DNA from: VRUE01 sp963805475
GTDB lineage: Bacteria > Actinomycetota > Thermoleophilia > Solirubrobacterales > 70-9
Length of the DNA stretch: 64,000 nucleotides
Assembly: GCA_963805475.1 (NCBI GenBank)
Contig: CAWDUO010000007.1
Span: 124,001-188,000, forward strand
Direction: 5' to 3'
The notes under the pieces are model-generated. The model did not search any database, was not told the DNA's origin, and saw only the letters and a list, made by a program, of their open reading frames with translations. Positions 51,347 through 59,587 of the stretch are shown one piece after another; positions within the stretch are counted from its first letter, which is position 1; each line of letters opens with the position of its first letter. The position numbers were made by a program, and so were the translations under genes.

Positions 51347-52759
51347 ATGAGCAGAGTCGGAACCGAAGAGAACCCCCTGCGCGTCGCGATCGTCGGCGCC
51401 GGCCCCTCGGGCTTCTACGCCGCCGAGCACATCCTCAAGGACGGCGACGTGCACGCCCAGGTCGATCTCTTCGACCGCCTGCCGACGCCGTTCGGCCTGG
51501 TCCGCGGCGGCGTCGCCCCCGACCACCCGAAGATCAAGTCGGTGATCCGCGTCTACGAGAAAACCGCGGCGCGCGACGGCTTCCGCTTCTTCGGCAACGT
51601 CAAGGTCGGCCACGACATCGAGGTCGAGGACCTCGAACGGCTCTACCACGCGATCGTCTTCACGGTCGGCTGCGAGACCGACCGCCAGCTCGGCATCCCC
51701 GGCGAGGACCTGCCCGGCAGCCACGCCGCCACCGCCTTCGTCGGCTGGTACAACGCCCATCCCGACTACGCCGAGGACGAGTGGGACCTCTCCTGCGAGC
51801 GCGCCGTGGTGATCGGCAACGGCAACGTGGCGATGGACGTGGCGCGCATGCTGGCGCTGACCGACCACGAGCTGCGCCAGACCGACACCGCCGACCACGC
51901 GATCGAGGTGCTGGACGGCAAGGGGATCCGCGAGATCGTCGTCCTCGGGCGGCGCGGCCCGGCCCAGGCGGCCTTCACCAACCCGGAGATCAAGGAGCTG
52001 GGCGAGATGGAGGACGCCGACGTCGTCGTCGACCCGGCCGAGGTCGAGCTCGACCCGGCGAGCGCCGCCTACCTCGAGTCCGAAGAGGCCGACAAGACGA
52101 CGAAAGTCAACGTCGAGACCCTGAGGGAGTTCTCACCGCGCACGCCGCAGGGCAAGCGGCAGCGGATCGTCCTGCGCTTCCTCGCCTCGCCGGTCGAGAT
52201 CAGGGGCGAGGACAAGGTCGAGTCGATCGTCGTCGGCCGCAACGAGCTGGTCGAGGAAGACGGCGCGCTGCGCGCCCGCGACACCGGCGAGCGCGAAGAG
52301 CTCGAGTGCGGCCTGGTGCTGCGCTCGGTCGGCTACACCGGGATCCCGATCGAGGGCGTCCCCTTCGACGAGAAGCGCGGCCTGATCCTCAACGAGGGCG
52401 GCCGCGTGCTCGACTCCCACGACGCCGGCCACAAGGCCGGCCACTACACCGCCGGCTGGATCAAGCGCGGCCCCTCGGGCGTGATCGGCACGAACAAGAA
52501 AGACGCGCTGGAGACCGTCCGGCACCTGCTCGCCGACGTCGAGTCGCAGACGCTGCTGGAGCCCGAGAGCCCCGACCCGGCGGCGGTCGAGGCGCTGCTG
52601 GCCGAGCGCGGCGTCCGCTACGTCAGCTTCGAGGACTGGCAGGCGATCGACCAGGCCGAGGTCGGCCGCGGCGAGCCGCACGGCCGTCCCCGCGTCAAGT
52701 TCGTTCGCGTCGAGGAGATGCTCGAGACGCTGGGCGCCGGCGAGAAGGTCTCCGGGTAA
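51347..52759 (+). CDS. fprA: NADPH-ferredoxin reductase, adrenodoxin-reductase (FprA) type
   Basis: 470 residues from ATG 51347. FAD motif VAIVGAGPSGFYAAEHIL, PFGLVRGGVAPDHPKIKSV, NADPH motif AVVIGNGNVAMDVARML, and GRRGPAQAAFTNPEIKEL. The C-terminal part with GVIGTNKKDALETVRHLLAD and AGWIKRGPSG is standard for FprA. Reduces ferredoxin with NADPH, supplying Fe-S assembly or P450s. Followed after 12 bp by bolA. Confidence 0.94.
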   Translation: MSRVGTEENPLRVAIVGAGPSGFYAAEHILKDGDVHAQVDLFDRLPTPFGLVRGGVAPDHPKIKSVIRVYEKTAARDGFRFFGNVKVGHDIEVEDLERLYHAIVFTVGCETDRQLGIPGEDLPGSHAATAFVGWYNAHPDYAEDEWDLSCERAVVIGNGNVAMDVARMLALTDHELRQTDTADHAIEVLDGKGIREIVVLGRRGPAQAAFTNPEIKELGEMEDADVVVDPAEVELDPASAAYLESEEADKTTKVNVETLREFSPRTPQGKRQRIVLRFLASPVEIRGEDKVESIVVGRNELVEEDGALRARDTGEREELECGLVLRSVGYTGIPIEGVPFDEKRGLILNEGGRVLDSHDAGHKAGHYTAGWIKRGPSGVIGTNKKDALETVRHLLADVESQTLLEPESPDPAAVEALLAERGVRYVSFEDWQAIDQAEVGRGEPHGRPRVKFVRVEEMLETLGAGEKVSG

Positions 52760-52771
52760 GCGCCTACGGCC

Positions 52772-53005
52772 GTGGTCGACCTCGCCGAGCTGAAATCGAT
52801 GATCGAGGCGGCGCTGCCGGGCGCCGAGGTCGAGGTCGGCGACGAAGACGGCGGCGGCCAGCACCTGCTGGCGACCGTGCGGGCGCCCCAGTTCGAGGGC
52901 CTCTCGCGGATCGACCAGCACCGGCTGGTCAGGGCGGCGGTCAAGCCCCGCTTCGACGACGGCCAGATACATGCGCTGTCGATCAAGACCGAGGCCGGCG
53001 GATAG
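52772..53005 (+). CDS. bolA: BolA-family protein
   Basis: 77 residues from GTG 52772. BolA fold with LAELKSMIEAALPGAEVEV, the loop HLLATVRAPQFEGLSRIDQH, and RLVRAAVKPRFDDGQIHALS (the FxGxxxxxRHR-like surface and invariant C-terminal His). It neighbours a CGFS glutaredoxin, its usual partner; together they bind a [2Fe-2S] cluster for delivery. Confidence 0.93.
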   Translation: MVDLAELKSMIEAALPGAEVEVGDEDGGGQHLLATVRAPQFEGLSRIDQHRLVRAAVKPRFDDGQIHALSIKTEAGG

Positions 53006-53018
53006 CTACCCTGTGGCG

Positions 53019-53408
53019 ATGGCCGATCCACAGCTGAAAGAGCAGGTCGAGGGGCTGATCGCCGGCAACCCGGTGCTGCTGTTCATGAAAGGGACGCCGG
53101 AGGCGCCGCGCTGCGGCTTCTCGATGCGCGTCGTGCAGGTGCTCGACTCGCTGGACGTCGAGTACGGCGCGGTCGACGTGCTGCCGGCGCTGCAGCCGCT
53201 GCGCGAGGTGACCGCGGAGATCTCCGACTGGCAGACCTTCCCGCAGCTCTACGTGAACGGCGAGCTGCTGGGCGGCGCCGACATCGTCGAGGAGATGCTG
53301 GACAGCGGCGAGCTGGCCGAGGCGTTCGGGGTCGAGCAGCCGGCGGCGGCGCCGCAGCCGGAGCCCACGGCTCCGCCGCGGCAGTCGCCGCCGCTGCAGA
53401 TCGAATAA
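53019..53408 (+). CDS. Monothiol CGFS glutaredoxin (Grx4/GrxD type)
   Basis: 129 residues from ATG 53019. The active site APRCGFSMRVVQVLDS has a single Cys; GNPVLLFMKGTPE, WQTFPQLYVNGELLGGADIV complete the GSH-binding groove. A 25-residue Pro/Gln-rich tail follows. It carries a glutathione- or BolA-shared [2Fe-2S] cluster; the bolA gene ends 13 bp upstream. Confidence 0.95.
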   Translation: MADPQLKEQVEGLIAGNPVLLFMKGTPEAPRCGFSMRVVQVLDSLDVEYGAVDVLPALQPLREVTAEISDWQTFPQLYVNGELLGGADIVEEMLDSGELAEAFGVEQPAAAPQPEPTAPPRQSPPLQIE

Positions 53409-53419
53409 GCGCTCCGCGC

Positions 53420-53842
53420 CTAACCGTGGCGCAGCGGCGCCTTGAAGTGGAGCCACTTCGAGGCGCAGCGCGGGCTGTGCTTGCCCCGCAGGTGGTCCTT
53501 GACGCGGATCTTGCCGGCGATCGCCCGGCCGCGAACGGCGCCGCGGAAGAGCACTTCGTCGGTCGAGCCGACCTGGACGTCGCTGAAGCGGCCGCCCTTG
53601 AGGTGGGTCCGCTGGAAGCCGCTCTCGCCGACGATCAATCTGGCGCCGTTCTTGCAGCGCAGCGCCGCGGTGAAGTGGCGCAGCTTGATCGAGCCGCCGC
53701 GCTTGGTGATCCGCACGGGCCGCTTCTGGGTCGTCTTTCCCTTGTACAGGCGCTTGGGCGCCGCGCCGGCGAACGGGGCTCCCACCGCCGCCACTACCAG
53801 GGCGCAGACCATCGTCGCTCCGATACCGAGCCGAAAACGCAT
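53420..53842 (-). CDS. Secreted basic protein of unknown function
   Basis: 140 residues with a clear signal peptide (GIGATMVCALVVAAVGAPFA then GAA). The mature part is basic and beta-rich (ITKRGGSIKLRHFTAALRCK, GRAIAGKIRVKDHLRGK) with two Cys that could pair. No family recognised. Confidence 0.75.
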   Translation of the reverse strand: MRFRLGIGATMVCALVVAAVGAPFAGAAPKRLYKGKTTQKRPVRITKRGGSIKLRHFTAALRCKNGARLIVGESGFQRTHLKGGRFSDVQVGSTDEVLFRGAVRGRAIAGKIRVKDHLRGKHSPRCASKWLHFKAPLRHG

Positions 53843-53926
53843 ACCTCTCCTGCCTCCTCAGGTTGCTTGCAGGGGTTGCACTACCCGCAACAGGAGACCT
53901 TAACTTTGTTGCGGTCTGGAAAAAGC

Positions 53927-54310
53927 TCAGACCGCGGCGTGCTCGGCCGCGTCGTCCTTGACCTGAAAGGACGAGCCGCAGCCGCAGGCGGCGACGACGT
54001 TGGGGTTGTTCACCTGGAAGCCGGCGCCCTGCAGGCCTTCTACGTAGTCGACCTCGCTGCCGAAGACGAACTGCATGCTGACCTTGTCGACGACGACGGA
54101 GACGCCGTCGACCTCGAAGACGTGGTCGTCGGGCTTGGCGCTGTCGAAGGCGAGCGCGTACTGGAAGCCGGAGCAGCCGCCGCCGCGCACGGCGACGCGC
54201 AGCGCCTGATCCTCGGAGTCCTCCTGCCCGCCCAGCAGCTCGCCGATCTTGGCGGCCGCCTGGTCGGTCAGCGTGATCGCCTCTTTGGGAGTGTCGGCAG
54301 TGTCGGTCAC
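53927..54310 (-). CDS. A-type iron-sulfur carrier (ErpA/IscA family)
   Basis: 127 residues. Cluster ligands: RGGGCSGFQYALAFD with the first Cys and VAACGCGSSFQVKD with the last two; FGSEVDYVEGLQGAGFQVNNPN between. N-terminal ITLTDQAAAKIGELL is typical. Moves Fe-S clusters to apo-proteins; with bolA and the CGFS glutaredoxin it makes a small Fe-S delivery group. Confidence 0.95.
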   Translation of the reverse strand: MTDTADTPKEAITLTDQAAAKIGELLGGQEDSEDQALRVAVRGGGCSGFQYALAFDSAKPDDHVFEVDGVSVVVDKVSMQFVFGSEVDYVEGLQGAGFQVNNPNVVAACGCGSSFQVKDDAAEHAAV

Positions 54311-54350
54311 CTAAACCAGTGTAGCGGGGAGGTCTGCGAGAATCGGGTCC

Positions 54351-55226
54351 TTGAGTCCCCCCTCCCCCACCGCCGTCGTCTGCGACAGCACGGCCTACCT
54401 GCCCGCCGGGCTGGTCGCCGAGCGGGGGATCGAGGTCGTCAGCCTCTACGTCTCGATCGACGGCGAGCAGCAGAAGGAGACCGAGATCGGCGACTACGGC
54501 GCCTTCTTCGAGCGCCTGCGCGCCTCGGAGGGCGGGGCGACCACCTCGCAGCCCTCGATCGGCGACTTCGCCGCCGTCTACGAGCCGCTGCTGGACGCCG
54601 GGCGGGAGATCGTCTCGGTCCACATCTCGGCCGGGATCTCCGGCACCTGCGAGGCCGCCGGACAGGCCCGCCAGCGGCTGATCGACGAGGGCAGGGGCGG
54701 TGAGCGCATCCACGTCTTCGACTCGCGCTCGGCCGCCGGCGGCATGGGCCTCTGCGCGCTCGGCGCCGCGGCGGCGGCGCGCTCCGGCGGCGACGGCGCG
54801 GCGGTGCTCGCCCGCGCCGAACGGGCCCGCGAGGAGCTGAAGATGTGGTTCGCGATCGACACGCTCGAGTACCTGCGGCGGGGCGGGCGGATCGGCGGCG
54901 CCAGCGCCTTCATCGGCTCGGCGCTGAAGATCAAGCCGATCCTCACGCTGGAAGAGGAGATCACCCCGATCGAGCGCGTTCGCACCCGCGCCCGCTCGAT
55001 CGAGCGCCTGCGCGAGTACGCGCGCGAGCGCCACGACTCCGGCCTCGACGCCTGGGTCGTCCAGCACATCCAGGACGAGGAGACCGCCGCCGGGCTGATC
55101 GACGACGCGCGCGAGATCTTCGGCTGCGAGCCGGCCTTCGTCTCCGAGATCGGCGCCGTCCTCGGCGCCCACGTCGGCCCCGGCCTGCTCGGGATCGGCA
55201 GCGTCAGCTGGGATGCCTTGAGCTGA
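54351..55226 (+). CDS. DegV-family fatty-acid-binding protein
   Basis: 291 residues from TTG 54351. DegV marks: VVCDSTAYLPAGLV, the GGATTSQPSIGDF loop contacting the carboxylate, VSVHISAGISGTCEAA, VFDSRSAAGGMGL and WFAIDTLEYLRRGGRIGGA. The family (FakB in Firmicutes) binds a fatty acid for phosphorylation by FakA; no fakA is nearby. Divergent from the Fe-S carrier gene across 40 bp. Confidence 0.94.
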   Translation: MSPPSPTAVVCDSTAYLPAGLVAERGIEVVSLYVSIDGEQQKETEIGDYGAFFERLRASEGGATTSQPSIGDFAAVYEPLLDAGREIVSVHISAGISGTCEAAGQARQRLIDEGRGGERIHVFDSRSAAGGMGLCALGAAAAARSGGDGAAVLARAERAREELKMWFAIDTLEYLRRGGRIGGASAFIGSALKIKPILTLEEEITPIERVRTRARSIERLREYARERHDSGLDAWVVQHIQDEETAAGLIDDAREIFGCEPAFVSEIGAVLGAHVGPGLLGIGSVSWDALS

Positions 55227-55232
55227 GCGCCG

Positions 55233-55448
55233 CTACCCGCGGCGGCGACGTCGCAACATCATCAGCGTCCCCACGGCGAAGCCGGCGACCGCGGCGCCGG
55301 CGATCAGCTGCTGGCGGTGCTCCTGCACCTGGCGGCGCCAGTCGGTCAACTCGGTGACGCGGCCGCGCAGGGCTTCGACCGAGCGGCCGAGGTCGCGGCG
55401 CTGGACGTCGATGTCGCGGCGGATCTCCGCCGCGCTGCGCTCAGGCAT
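55233..55448 (-). CDS. DUF3618 small membrane protein
   Basis: 71 residues: RSAAEIRRDIDVQRRDLGRS and an amphipathic helix, then one membrane helix (QLIAGAAVAGFAVGTLMML) and an Arg tail. Usual actinobacterial partner of the holin-3_6 protein; its start overlaps that gene's stop by 8 bases. Function unknown, probably envelope-associated. Confidence 0.88.
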   Translation of the reverse strand: MPERSAAEIRRDIDVQRRDLGRSVEALRGRVTELTDWRRQVQEHRQQLIAGAAVAGFAVGTLMMLRRRRRG

Positions 55449-55902
55449 CCTCCCCGCCTCCTCCCACGGTCTTCTCGCCCTCCCCTTCCAGCGTGCTCCT
55501 GATCTGCTTCGCCTCTTCGATCGCCTGCTCGGGCAGCGGCGGCGCGCCGGCCTGCACCGAGCGGAAGGCGAAGTAGCCGGCGCCGGCGGCGACCAGCAGG
55601 AAGAGCCCCGCCTCGACGAAGAAGCCGGGCCAGGCGTTGCCGTCGAAGACCTCTTCGGCGAGCAGCCAGGCGACGCCCTGCATGACCAGGATCAGGGCGA
55701 GGAAGGCGAAGGTGCCGGCGGCGACGCCGACGGCCGAGCCGCGCAGGATCTTGCCGACTTTCTCGCCGACCTCCGCCTTGGCCAGCTCGATCTCCTCGCG
55801 GACCAGCGAGGAGGCGCGTTCGGAGACGTCGAAGACGAGCTCGGCGACCGAGCGCTCGTCGGGGTCCGGCTGCGGCGGCGTCTGGGTGGGGTCGGCGGCC
55901 AC
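55441..55902 (-). CDS. Phage_holin_3_6-family (DUF1469) membrane protein
   Basis: 153 residues from GTG 55902. Family start SVAELVFDVSERASSLVREE and IELAKAEVGEKVGKILRGSA, then two membrane helices (GVAAGTFAFLALILVMQGVA and GFFVEAGLFLLVAAGAGYFA). Despite the name it is not from a phage: it is a standard chromosomal neighbour of DUF3618 genes. A longer frame to 56019 is not needed. Confidence 0.88.
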   Translation of the reverse strand: MAADPTQTPPQPDPDERSVAELVFDVSERASSLVREEIELAKAEVGEKVGKILRGSAVGVAAGTFAFLALILVMQGVAWLLAEEVFDGNAWPGFFVEAGLFLLVAAGAGYFAFRSVQAGAPPLPEQAIEEAKQIRSTLEGEGEKTVGGGGEDA

Positions 55903-55909
55903 GGAGCGG

Positions 55910-56044
55910 CTACTCCGGCGGGTCCTCTTCGAAGACGCGCCGGTAGAGGATCCCGGCGACCCGCGCGGCGAGGATGCTGGCCAGCGCGCTGAGCCCGGCG
56001 ACCATGCCGCTCCAGACAAGGCGTTTGACGATCTCGTTCTCCAT
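55910..56044 (-). CDS. 44-residue small membrane protein (DUF4235-like position)
   Basis: ATG 56044 reads MENEIVKRLVWSGMVAGLSA then a hydrophobic run with RVAGILYRRVFEEDPPE before TAG. It begins 8 bp before the holin-family gene in the order seen for DUF4235/holin/DUF3618 groups. Very short; one membrane helix. Support is from position and composition. Confidence 0.65.
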   Translation of the reverse strand: MENEIVKRLVWSGMVAGLSALASILAARVAGILYRRVFEEDPPE

Positions 56045-56059
56045 CCGCCCCGACCTTAC

Positions 56060-56782
56060 CTATCGCGGCTCGAGTCCGTCGCAGATCGTCGCCGTGACAA
56101 GAGTCTTTGCCTGCTCGAGGTCGGTGTCGCCGGCCGGGATCAGCTCGAAGATCCAGCCGGAGAGCAGCTGCTCGATCGCGCCGTAGAAGGACATCGAGGC
56201 GAAGTCGGCGTCGATATCGGCGCGGAAGGCGCCGCTCGCCTGCCCCTCGGCGACGATCTTGGCGATCGAGTCGTAGGCCCGGCGGATCTCCGCCAGGTGG
56301 GTGCGGCCGAAGGAGTTGGCGGCGCGGGTGACCTCGACGATGATCACCTTCATCAGCTCGGGGTCGTGGCGGTAGGACTCGAAGATGAAGCCGGCGACCG
56401 TTTCCAGCTTGGCGCGCGGGCTCAGCTCGGCGCTGCCGTCGGCCTCCTCGATCGCCGTCAGCAGCAGCGACCAGCGCTCGCTGAACAGCTCGTTCAACAC
56501 CTCCTCCTTCGACTTGAAGTAGTGGTAGACGAGGCCGTAGGCGACGCCCGCCTCGTCGGCGATGTCGGCGACGCGGGTCGAGTGGAAGCCCTGGCGGGCG
56601 AACACGCGGATCGCCGCGTCGAGGATCTGGCGGCGCTTGTCGATCGGGGGGCTTGGGAGCTCATACGCGGTTTCGGTCCTTCCGCTGTTCCTTTTCCCCC
56701 AAATAACGGAGTAAAGGAACAGCGGAACGACTGACTGATTGGTCAATCGGTCGCGCCAGTATAGGTGGAGGCCTCGGGTCAC
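56060..56782 (-). CDS. TetR-family regulator with palindromic element in its 5' end
   Basis: TetR N-terminal HTH: KRRQILDAAIRVFARQGFHS, VADIADEAGVAYGLVYHYFK, SKEEVLNELFSERW; the rest is a helical ligand domain of about 160 residues. Starts in frame are GTG 56782 and TTG 56746; both precede element A5, so the product would carry about 17 residues from the palindrome (G-K-R-N-S-G) before the HTH. An ATG closer to the HTH is out of frame, so the native start was probably displaced. Follows the SDR gene by 6 bp. Likely controls the nearby SDR or acyl-CoA genes and itself. Confidence 0.88.
   Translation of the reverse strand: MTRGLHLYWRDRLTNQSVVPLFLYSVIWGKRNSGRTETAYELPSPPIDKRRQILDAAIRVFARQGFHSTRVADIADEAGVAYGLVYHYFKSKEEVLNELFSERWSLLLTAIEEADGSAELSPRAKLETVAGFIFESYRHDPELMKVIIVEVTRAANSFGRTHLAEIRRAYDSIAKIVAEGQASGAFRADIDADFASMSFYGAIEQLLSGWIFELIPAGDTDLEQAKTLVTATICDGLEPR
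56680..56729. repeat. Palindromic element family A, copy 5
   Basis: Arms TTCCGCTGTTCCTTTTCCCC and GTAAAGGAACAGCGGAACG. It separates the TetR operator-like site from the HTH codons and is in frame in the only long reading frame. Confidence 0.9.
56732..56745. promoter_or_regulatory. Possible TetR operator
   Basis: TGACTGATTGGTCA, an imperfect palindrome (10 of 14 positions symmetric) at the 5' end of the TetR gene. Low information; offered because such autoregulatory sites are usual. Confidence 0.35.
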
Positions 56783-56788
56783 CCCGCG

Positions 56789-57631
56789 TCAGACGCGCAG
56801 GAAGGCGGCCAGGAGGCGGTCGAGGGCGCGGTCGGGAAGCAGGCGGCGCAGGAGGACCTGGCCCTGGGCGTCGAGGCCGACGCGGCGGCGGGTGCGCGGA
56901 CGGCGCGCGGTCAGCTCCCGCTCGATCGCCTCCGCGGCCTGCTCCGGCGGGATGCCGCGCGCGGCGGTGCGGCGGGCGCCCTCCCGCAACTTGGCCAGTC
57001 GCCTGCCGTAGAGCTCCTCCTGGGCGGCGGGCGCCCGGGCCGCCATCTCCTCGTAGCCGCTCACCGCGCGCTCCCAGATCGGCGTGTCGATCGAGCCCGG
57101 CTCGATCACGATCACCTCGATCCCCCACGGCCGCAGCTCCTGGCGCAGGCTGTCGGCGACCCCCTCGATCCCGAACTTGGCCGCGTGGTAGGCGCCGCCA
57201 AAGGGCAGCGCCATCCGCCCGCCGGCCGAGCTGACGAAGACGACCCGCCCCGTCGCCCGGCGGATCGCCGGCAGCATCGCCTGCGTCACCGCGACCTGGC
57301 CGATCAGGTTGACCTCGACCTGGCGGCGGAAGTCCTCGAGCGGCAGCGTCTCCAGCGGCCCGATCACGCCGATGCCGGCGTTGTCGACGAGCGCGTCGAG
57401 CCCGGCCTCCCCCACCGCCTCGTCGATCCGCTCCGCCGCGGCCGCGATCTGCCCGGGGTCGGTCACGTCGAGCATCAATGGCACGAGGCGCTCGGAGCCG
57501 GCCGCGCGCAGCGACTCGGCGTCCTCCTCCCTGCGCACGCCGGCGAAGACCCGCCACCCGGCCCGGTCGAGCCGCAGCGCCGTCGCCCGGCCGATCCCCG
57601 TCGAGGAGCCGGTGACCAGAGCCGATCTCAT
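56789..57631 (-). CDS. Short-chain dehydrogenase/reductase
   Basis: 280 residues from ATG 57631. Classical SDR: LVTGSSTGIGRATALRL, LDVTDPGQI, LVDNAGIGVIGPLE, VVFVSSAGGRMALPFGGAYH with the Ser and the Tyr-x-x-x-Lys (YHAAK), and IVIEPGSIDTPIW. NAD(P)-dependent oxidoreductase of unknown substrate; sits between the MerR and TetR genes in one minus-strand block with acyl-CoA enzymes. Confidence 0.92.
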   Translation of the reverse strand: MRSALVTGSSTGIGRATALRLDRAGWRVFAGVRREEDAESLRAAGSERLVPLMLDVTDPGQIAAAAERIDEAVGEAGLDALVDNAGIGVIGPLETLPLEDFRRQVEVNLIGQVAVTQAMLPAIRRATGRVVFVSSAGGRMALPFGGAYHAAKFGIEGVADSLRQELRPWGIEVIVIEPGSIDTPIWERAVSGYEEMAARAPAAQEELYGRRLAKLREGARRTAARGIPPEQAAEAIERELTARRPRTRRRVGLDAQGQVLLRRLLPDRALDRLLAAFLRV

Positions 57632-57641
57632 GCTCGCCAGG

Positions 57642-58355
57642 CTACTTGCCGGAGCCGTCCCGGCCGGCCCGGTGGCGCTCCAGCTCGGCGACGAGCAGCT
57701 TCGTGTGCAGGGCGGCGATCAGATCCTGCAGCGGCTGGGCGCCCGACTCGAGCATCTCGACGACGCGCTCCGGCGGGACCTCGCCGGCGAGGCGGTCCAT
57801 CACCATCTCGACCTCCTGGGCGACCAGCTCTTCGAGCGCCTTCTTGTAGCGCAGGGTGTCGTAGACGGTGAAGCCGATCTGCTCGTCGTAGCCGCCGGCG
57901 CGGAAGCGGGAGATCGCCTCGATGATCCGCACGTCGGAGGGCGAGTAGCCGCGGCTGTTGGGGCTGAGCAGCTCGATCTGCTCGAGCCGCTCGAGCACCT
58001 CCCGGGGGACGCCGTAGCGCTCGCGCACCTCGGCGGCGCTCGTCCGGGTGCGCTCCTCTCCCAGCGCCCGCTCGAGGATCCGGTCCTCGAGCTCGACCAG
58101 CGCGCGGGCCCGCTCGGGATCATCGTCGAGCACCGCCTTGATCGCCTTCAGCGGCATGAAGCGCTCCTCCTGGAGCTGCTTGATCAGCTTGATCCGGTCG
58201 ACCAGCTCCGGCGGATAGTAGGCCATGTTGCGGCTCGTCTTCGTCCCCTCCGGCAAGAGCCCCTCGCGCAGGTAGTGCTTGATCGTCGGCACGGGGACGC
58301 CGGAGGCCTCGGCCAACTCGCCGATCTTGAGCAGCGTCTGCTCGGTGGCGCTCAT
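57642..58355 (-). CDS. MerR-family regulator
   Basis: 237 residues from ATG 58355, overlapping the CaiB stop (ATGA). N-terminal HTH LLKIGELAEASGVPVPTIKH then YLREGLLPEGTKTSRNMAYY, coiled-coil segment LVDRIKLIKQLQEERF, and a long C-terminal helical domain with no Cys metal site. Large MerR regulators often bind acyl-CoA or drug ligands; this one probably senses a product of the linked pathway. Confidence 0.9.
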   Translation of the reverse strand: MSATEQTLLKIGELAEASGVPVPTIKHYLREGLLPEGTKTSRNMAYYPPELVDRIKLIKQLQEERFMPLKAIKAVLDDDPERARALVELEDRILERALGEERTRTSAAEVRERYGVPREVLERLEQIELLSPNSRGYSPSDVRIIEAISRFRAGGYDEQIGFTVYDTLRYKKALEELVAQEVEMVMDRLAGEVPPERVVEMLESGAQPLQDLIAALHTKLLVAELERHRAGRDGSGK

Positions 58356-59587
58356 GCGCGGAAGGTGGTCGCCGAATCCGCCGAGGGGCCGGCGGCGGCG
58401 CCGGACTCCATCATCGCGGCGATCTCGGCATCGCTGTAGCCGGCTTCGGCCAGCACCTCGTCGGTGTGCTCGCCGAAGGCGGGCGCCGGGCGGGTCGGGT
58501 CGCCGGGGGTGCGGCTCAGCTTCACCGGGTTGCCGAGTTGGCGCACCGGCCCCAGCCCCGGCTGCTCGATCTCCGTCACCATCTGCCGCGCCCGCACCAG
58601 CTCGGAGTCGAGCGCCTCCTCGACGCCCAGCACCGGCTCGATGCAGCAGTCGCGCTCGTCGTTGAACGCCTTCCATTCGTCGCGGCTGCGGCCGCGGAAG
58701 ACCTCGGCGACCTTCGTCCAGGCCTCCGATCCCGGCGCCTCGAACTGGGCCTCGACCAGGTCGGGACGCTCGACGCCCGCGCAGAAGGCGGCCCAGAACT
58801 TCGGCTCCAGGGCGCCGCAGGTGACCCAGCCGTCCGCCGCCTCGTAGGGGTAGTAGCAGAGCAGGCCGCCGGCGAGCTGCTGCTCGCCGCGGCGCGGCGC
58901 CTCGCCGTCGCAGAAGTAGCGGCCGGCGACCAGCGCCAGCCAGGAGAGCGCCCCGTCGGCCATCGATACGTCAACCAGCTGGCCCTCGCCGGAGCGGCGT
59001 CGCTCGTGCAGCGCCGCCATCACGCCGAAGGCGGCCATCAGCGCGCCGCCGCCGAGGTCGGCGATCTGGCCGCCGGACTGGACCGGCGGCCCGCCCTTCG
59101 CCCCGGTCAGTCCGAGCAGGCCGACGAGGCCGAGATAGTTCATGTCGTGGCCGGCGCGCTGAGCGTAGGGGCCGTCCTGGCCGTAGCCGGTGATCGCGCA
59201 GAAGACGATCGCCGGGTTGGCCTCGCGCATCCGCTCGTAGCCCACGCCGAGCTTGTCGAGCACGCCGGGGCGGAAGCCGTCGAGCACGACGTCGTGGCGC
59301 TCGACCAGGCGCAGCAGCGCCTCGCGACCGGCGTCGCTCTTCAGGTCGAGCCGGACCGAGCGCTTGCCGCGGTTGAGCGAGAGGTAGAGCGCCGAGCGGG
59401 TGCCGAGCGCCTGCTGCTCCTCGCCGCCGTAGTAGGGCGGCGCCCAGCGGATGTAGTCGCCCATCCCGGTGTCCTCGACCTTCAGCACCTTGGCGCCGAG
59501 GTCGGCGAGCAGCAGCGAGCAGAAGCCGCCGGGCAGCAGCCGCGTCAGGTCGAGGACGCGGACGTCGCTAAGCGGAAGCTCGGTCAC
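58352..59587 (-). CDS. CaiB/BaiF class III CoA-transferase
   Basis: 411 residues from GTG 59587, overlapping the BKACE stop by 20 bases. Motifs: VRVLDLTRLLPGGFCSLLLA, LGAKVLKVEDTGMGDYIRW, SLNRGKRSVRLDLK, DVVLDGFRPGVLDKLG, ITGYGQDGPYAQRAGHDMNY (catalytic Asp). Family III transferases move CoA between acyl-CoA and a free acid. In this block it would activate a carboxylic acid for beta-oxidation or for BKACE chemistry. Alternative start ATG 59611. Confidence 0.93.
   Translation of the reverse strand: MTELPLSDVRVLDLTRLLPGGFCSLLLADLGAKVLKVEDTGMGDYIRWAPPYYGGEEQQALGTRSALYLSLNRGKRSVRLDLKSDAGREALLRLVERHDVVLDGFRPGVLDKLGVGYERMREANPAIVFCAITGYGQDGPYAQRAGHDMNYLGLVGLLGLTGAKGGPPVQSGGQIADLGGGALMAAFGVMAALHERRRSGEGQLVDVSMADGALSWLALVAGRYFCDGEAPRRGEQQLAGGLLCYYPYEAADGWVTCGALEPKFWAAFCAGVERPDLVEAQFEAPGSEAWTKVAEVFRGRSRDEWKAFNDERDCCIEPVLGVEEALDSELVRARQMVTEIEQPGLGPVRQLGNPVKLSRTPGDPTRPAPAFGEHTDEVLAEAGYSDAEIAAMMESGAAAGPSADSATTFRA

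Noticed and set aside
52983..55172. Long minus-strand frame of 729 codons across grx, DegV and the Fe-S carrier
   Set aside because: It covers several well-supported genes in other frames and has shadow composition.
55441..55902. Prophage remnant because of a holin-family protein
   Set aside because: The Phage_holin_3_6 protein with DUF3618 is a common chromosomal actinobacterial group; no other phage gene is near.
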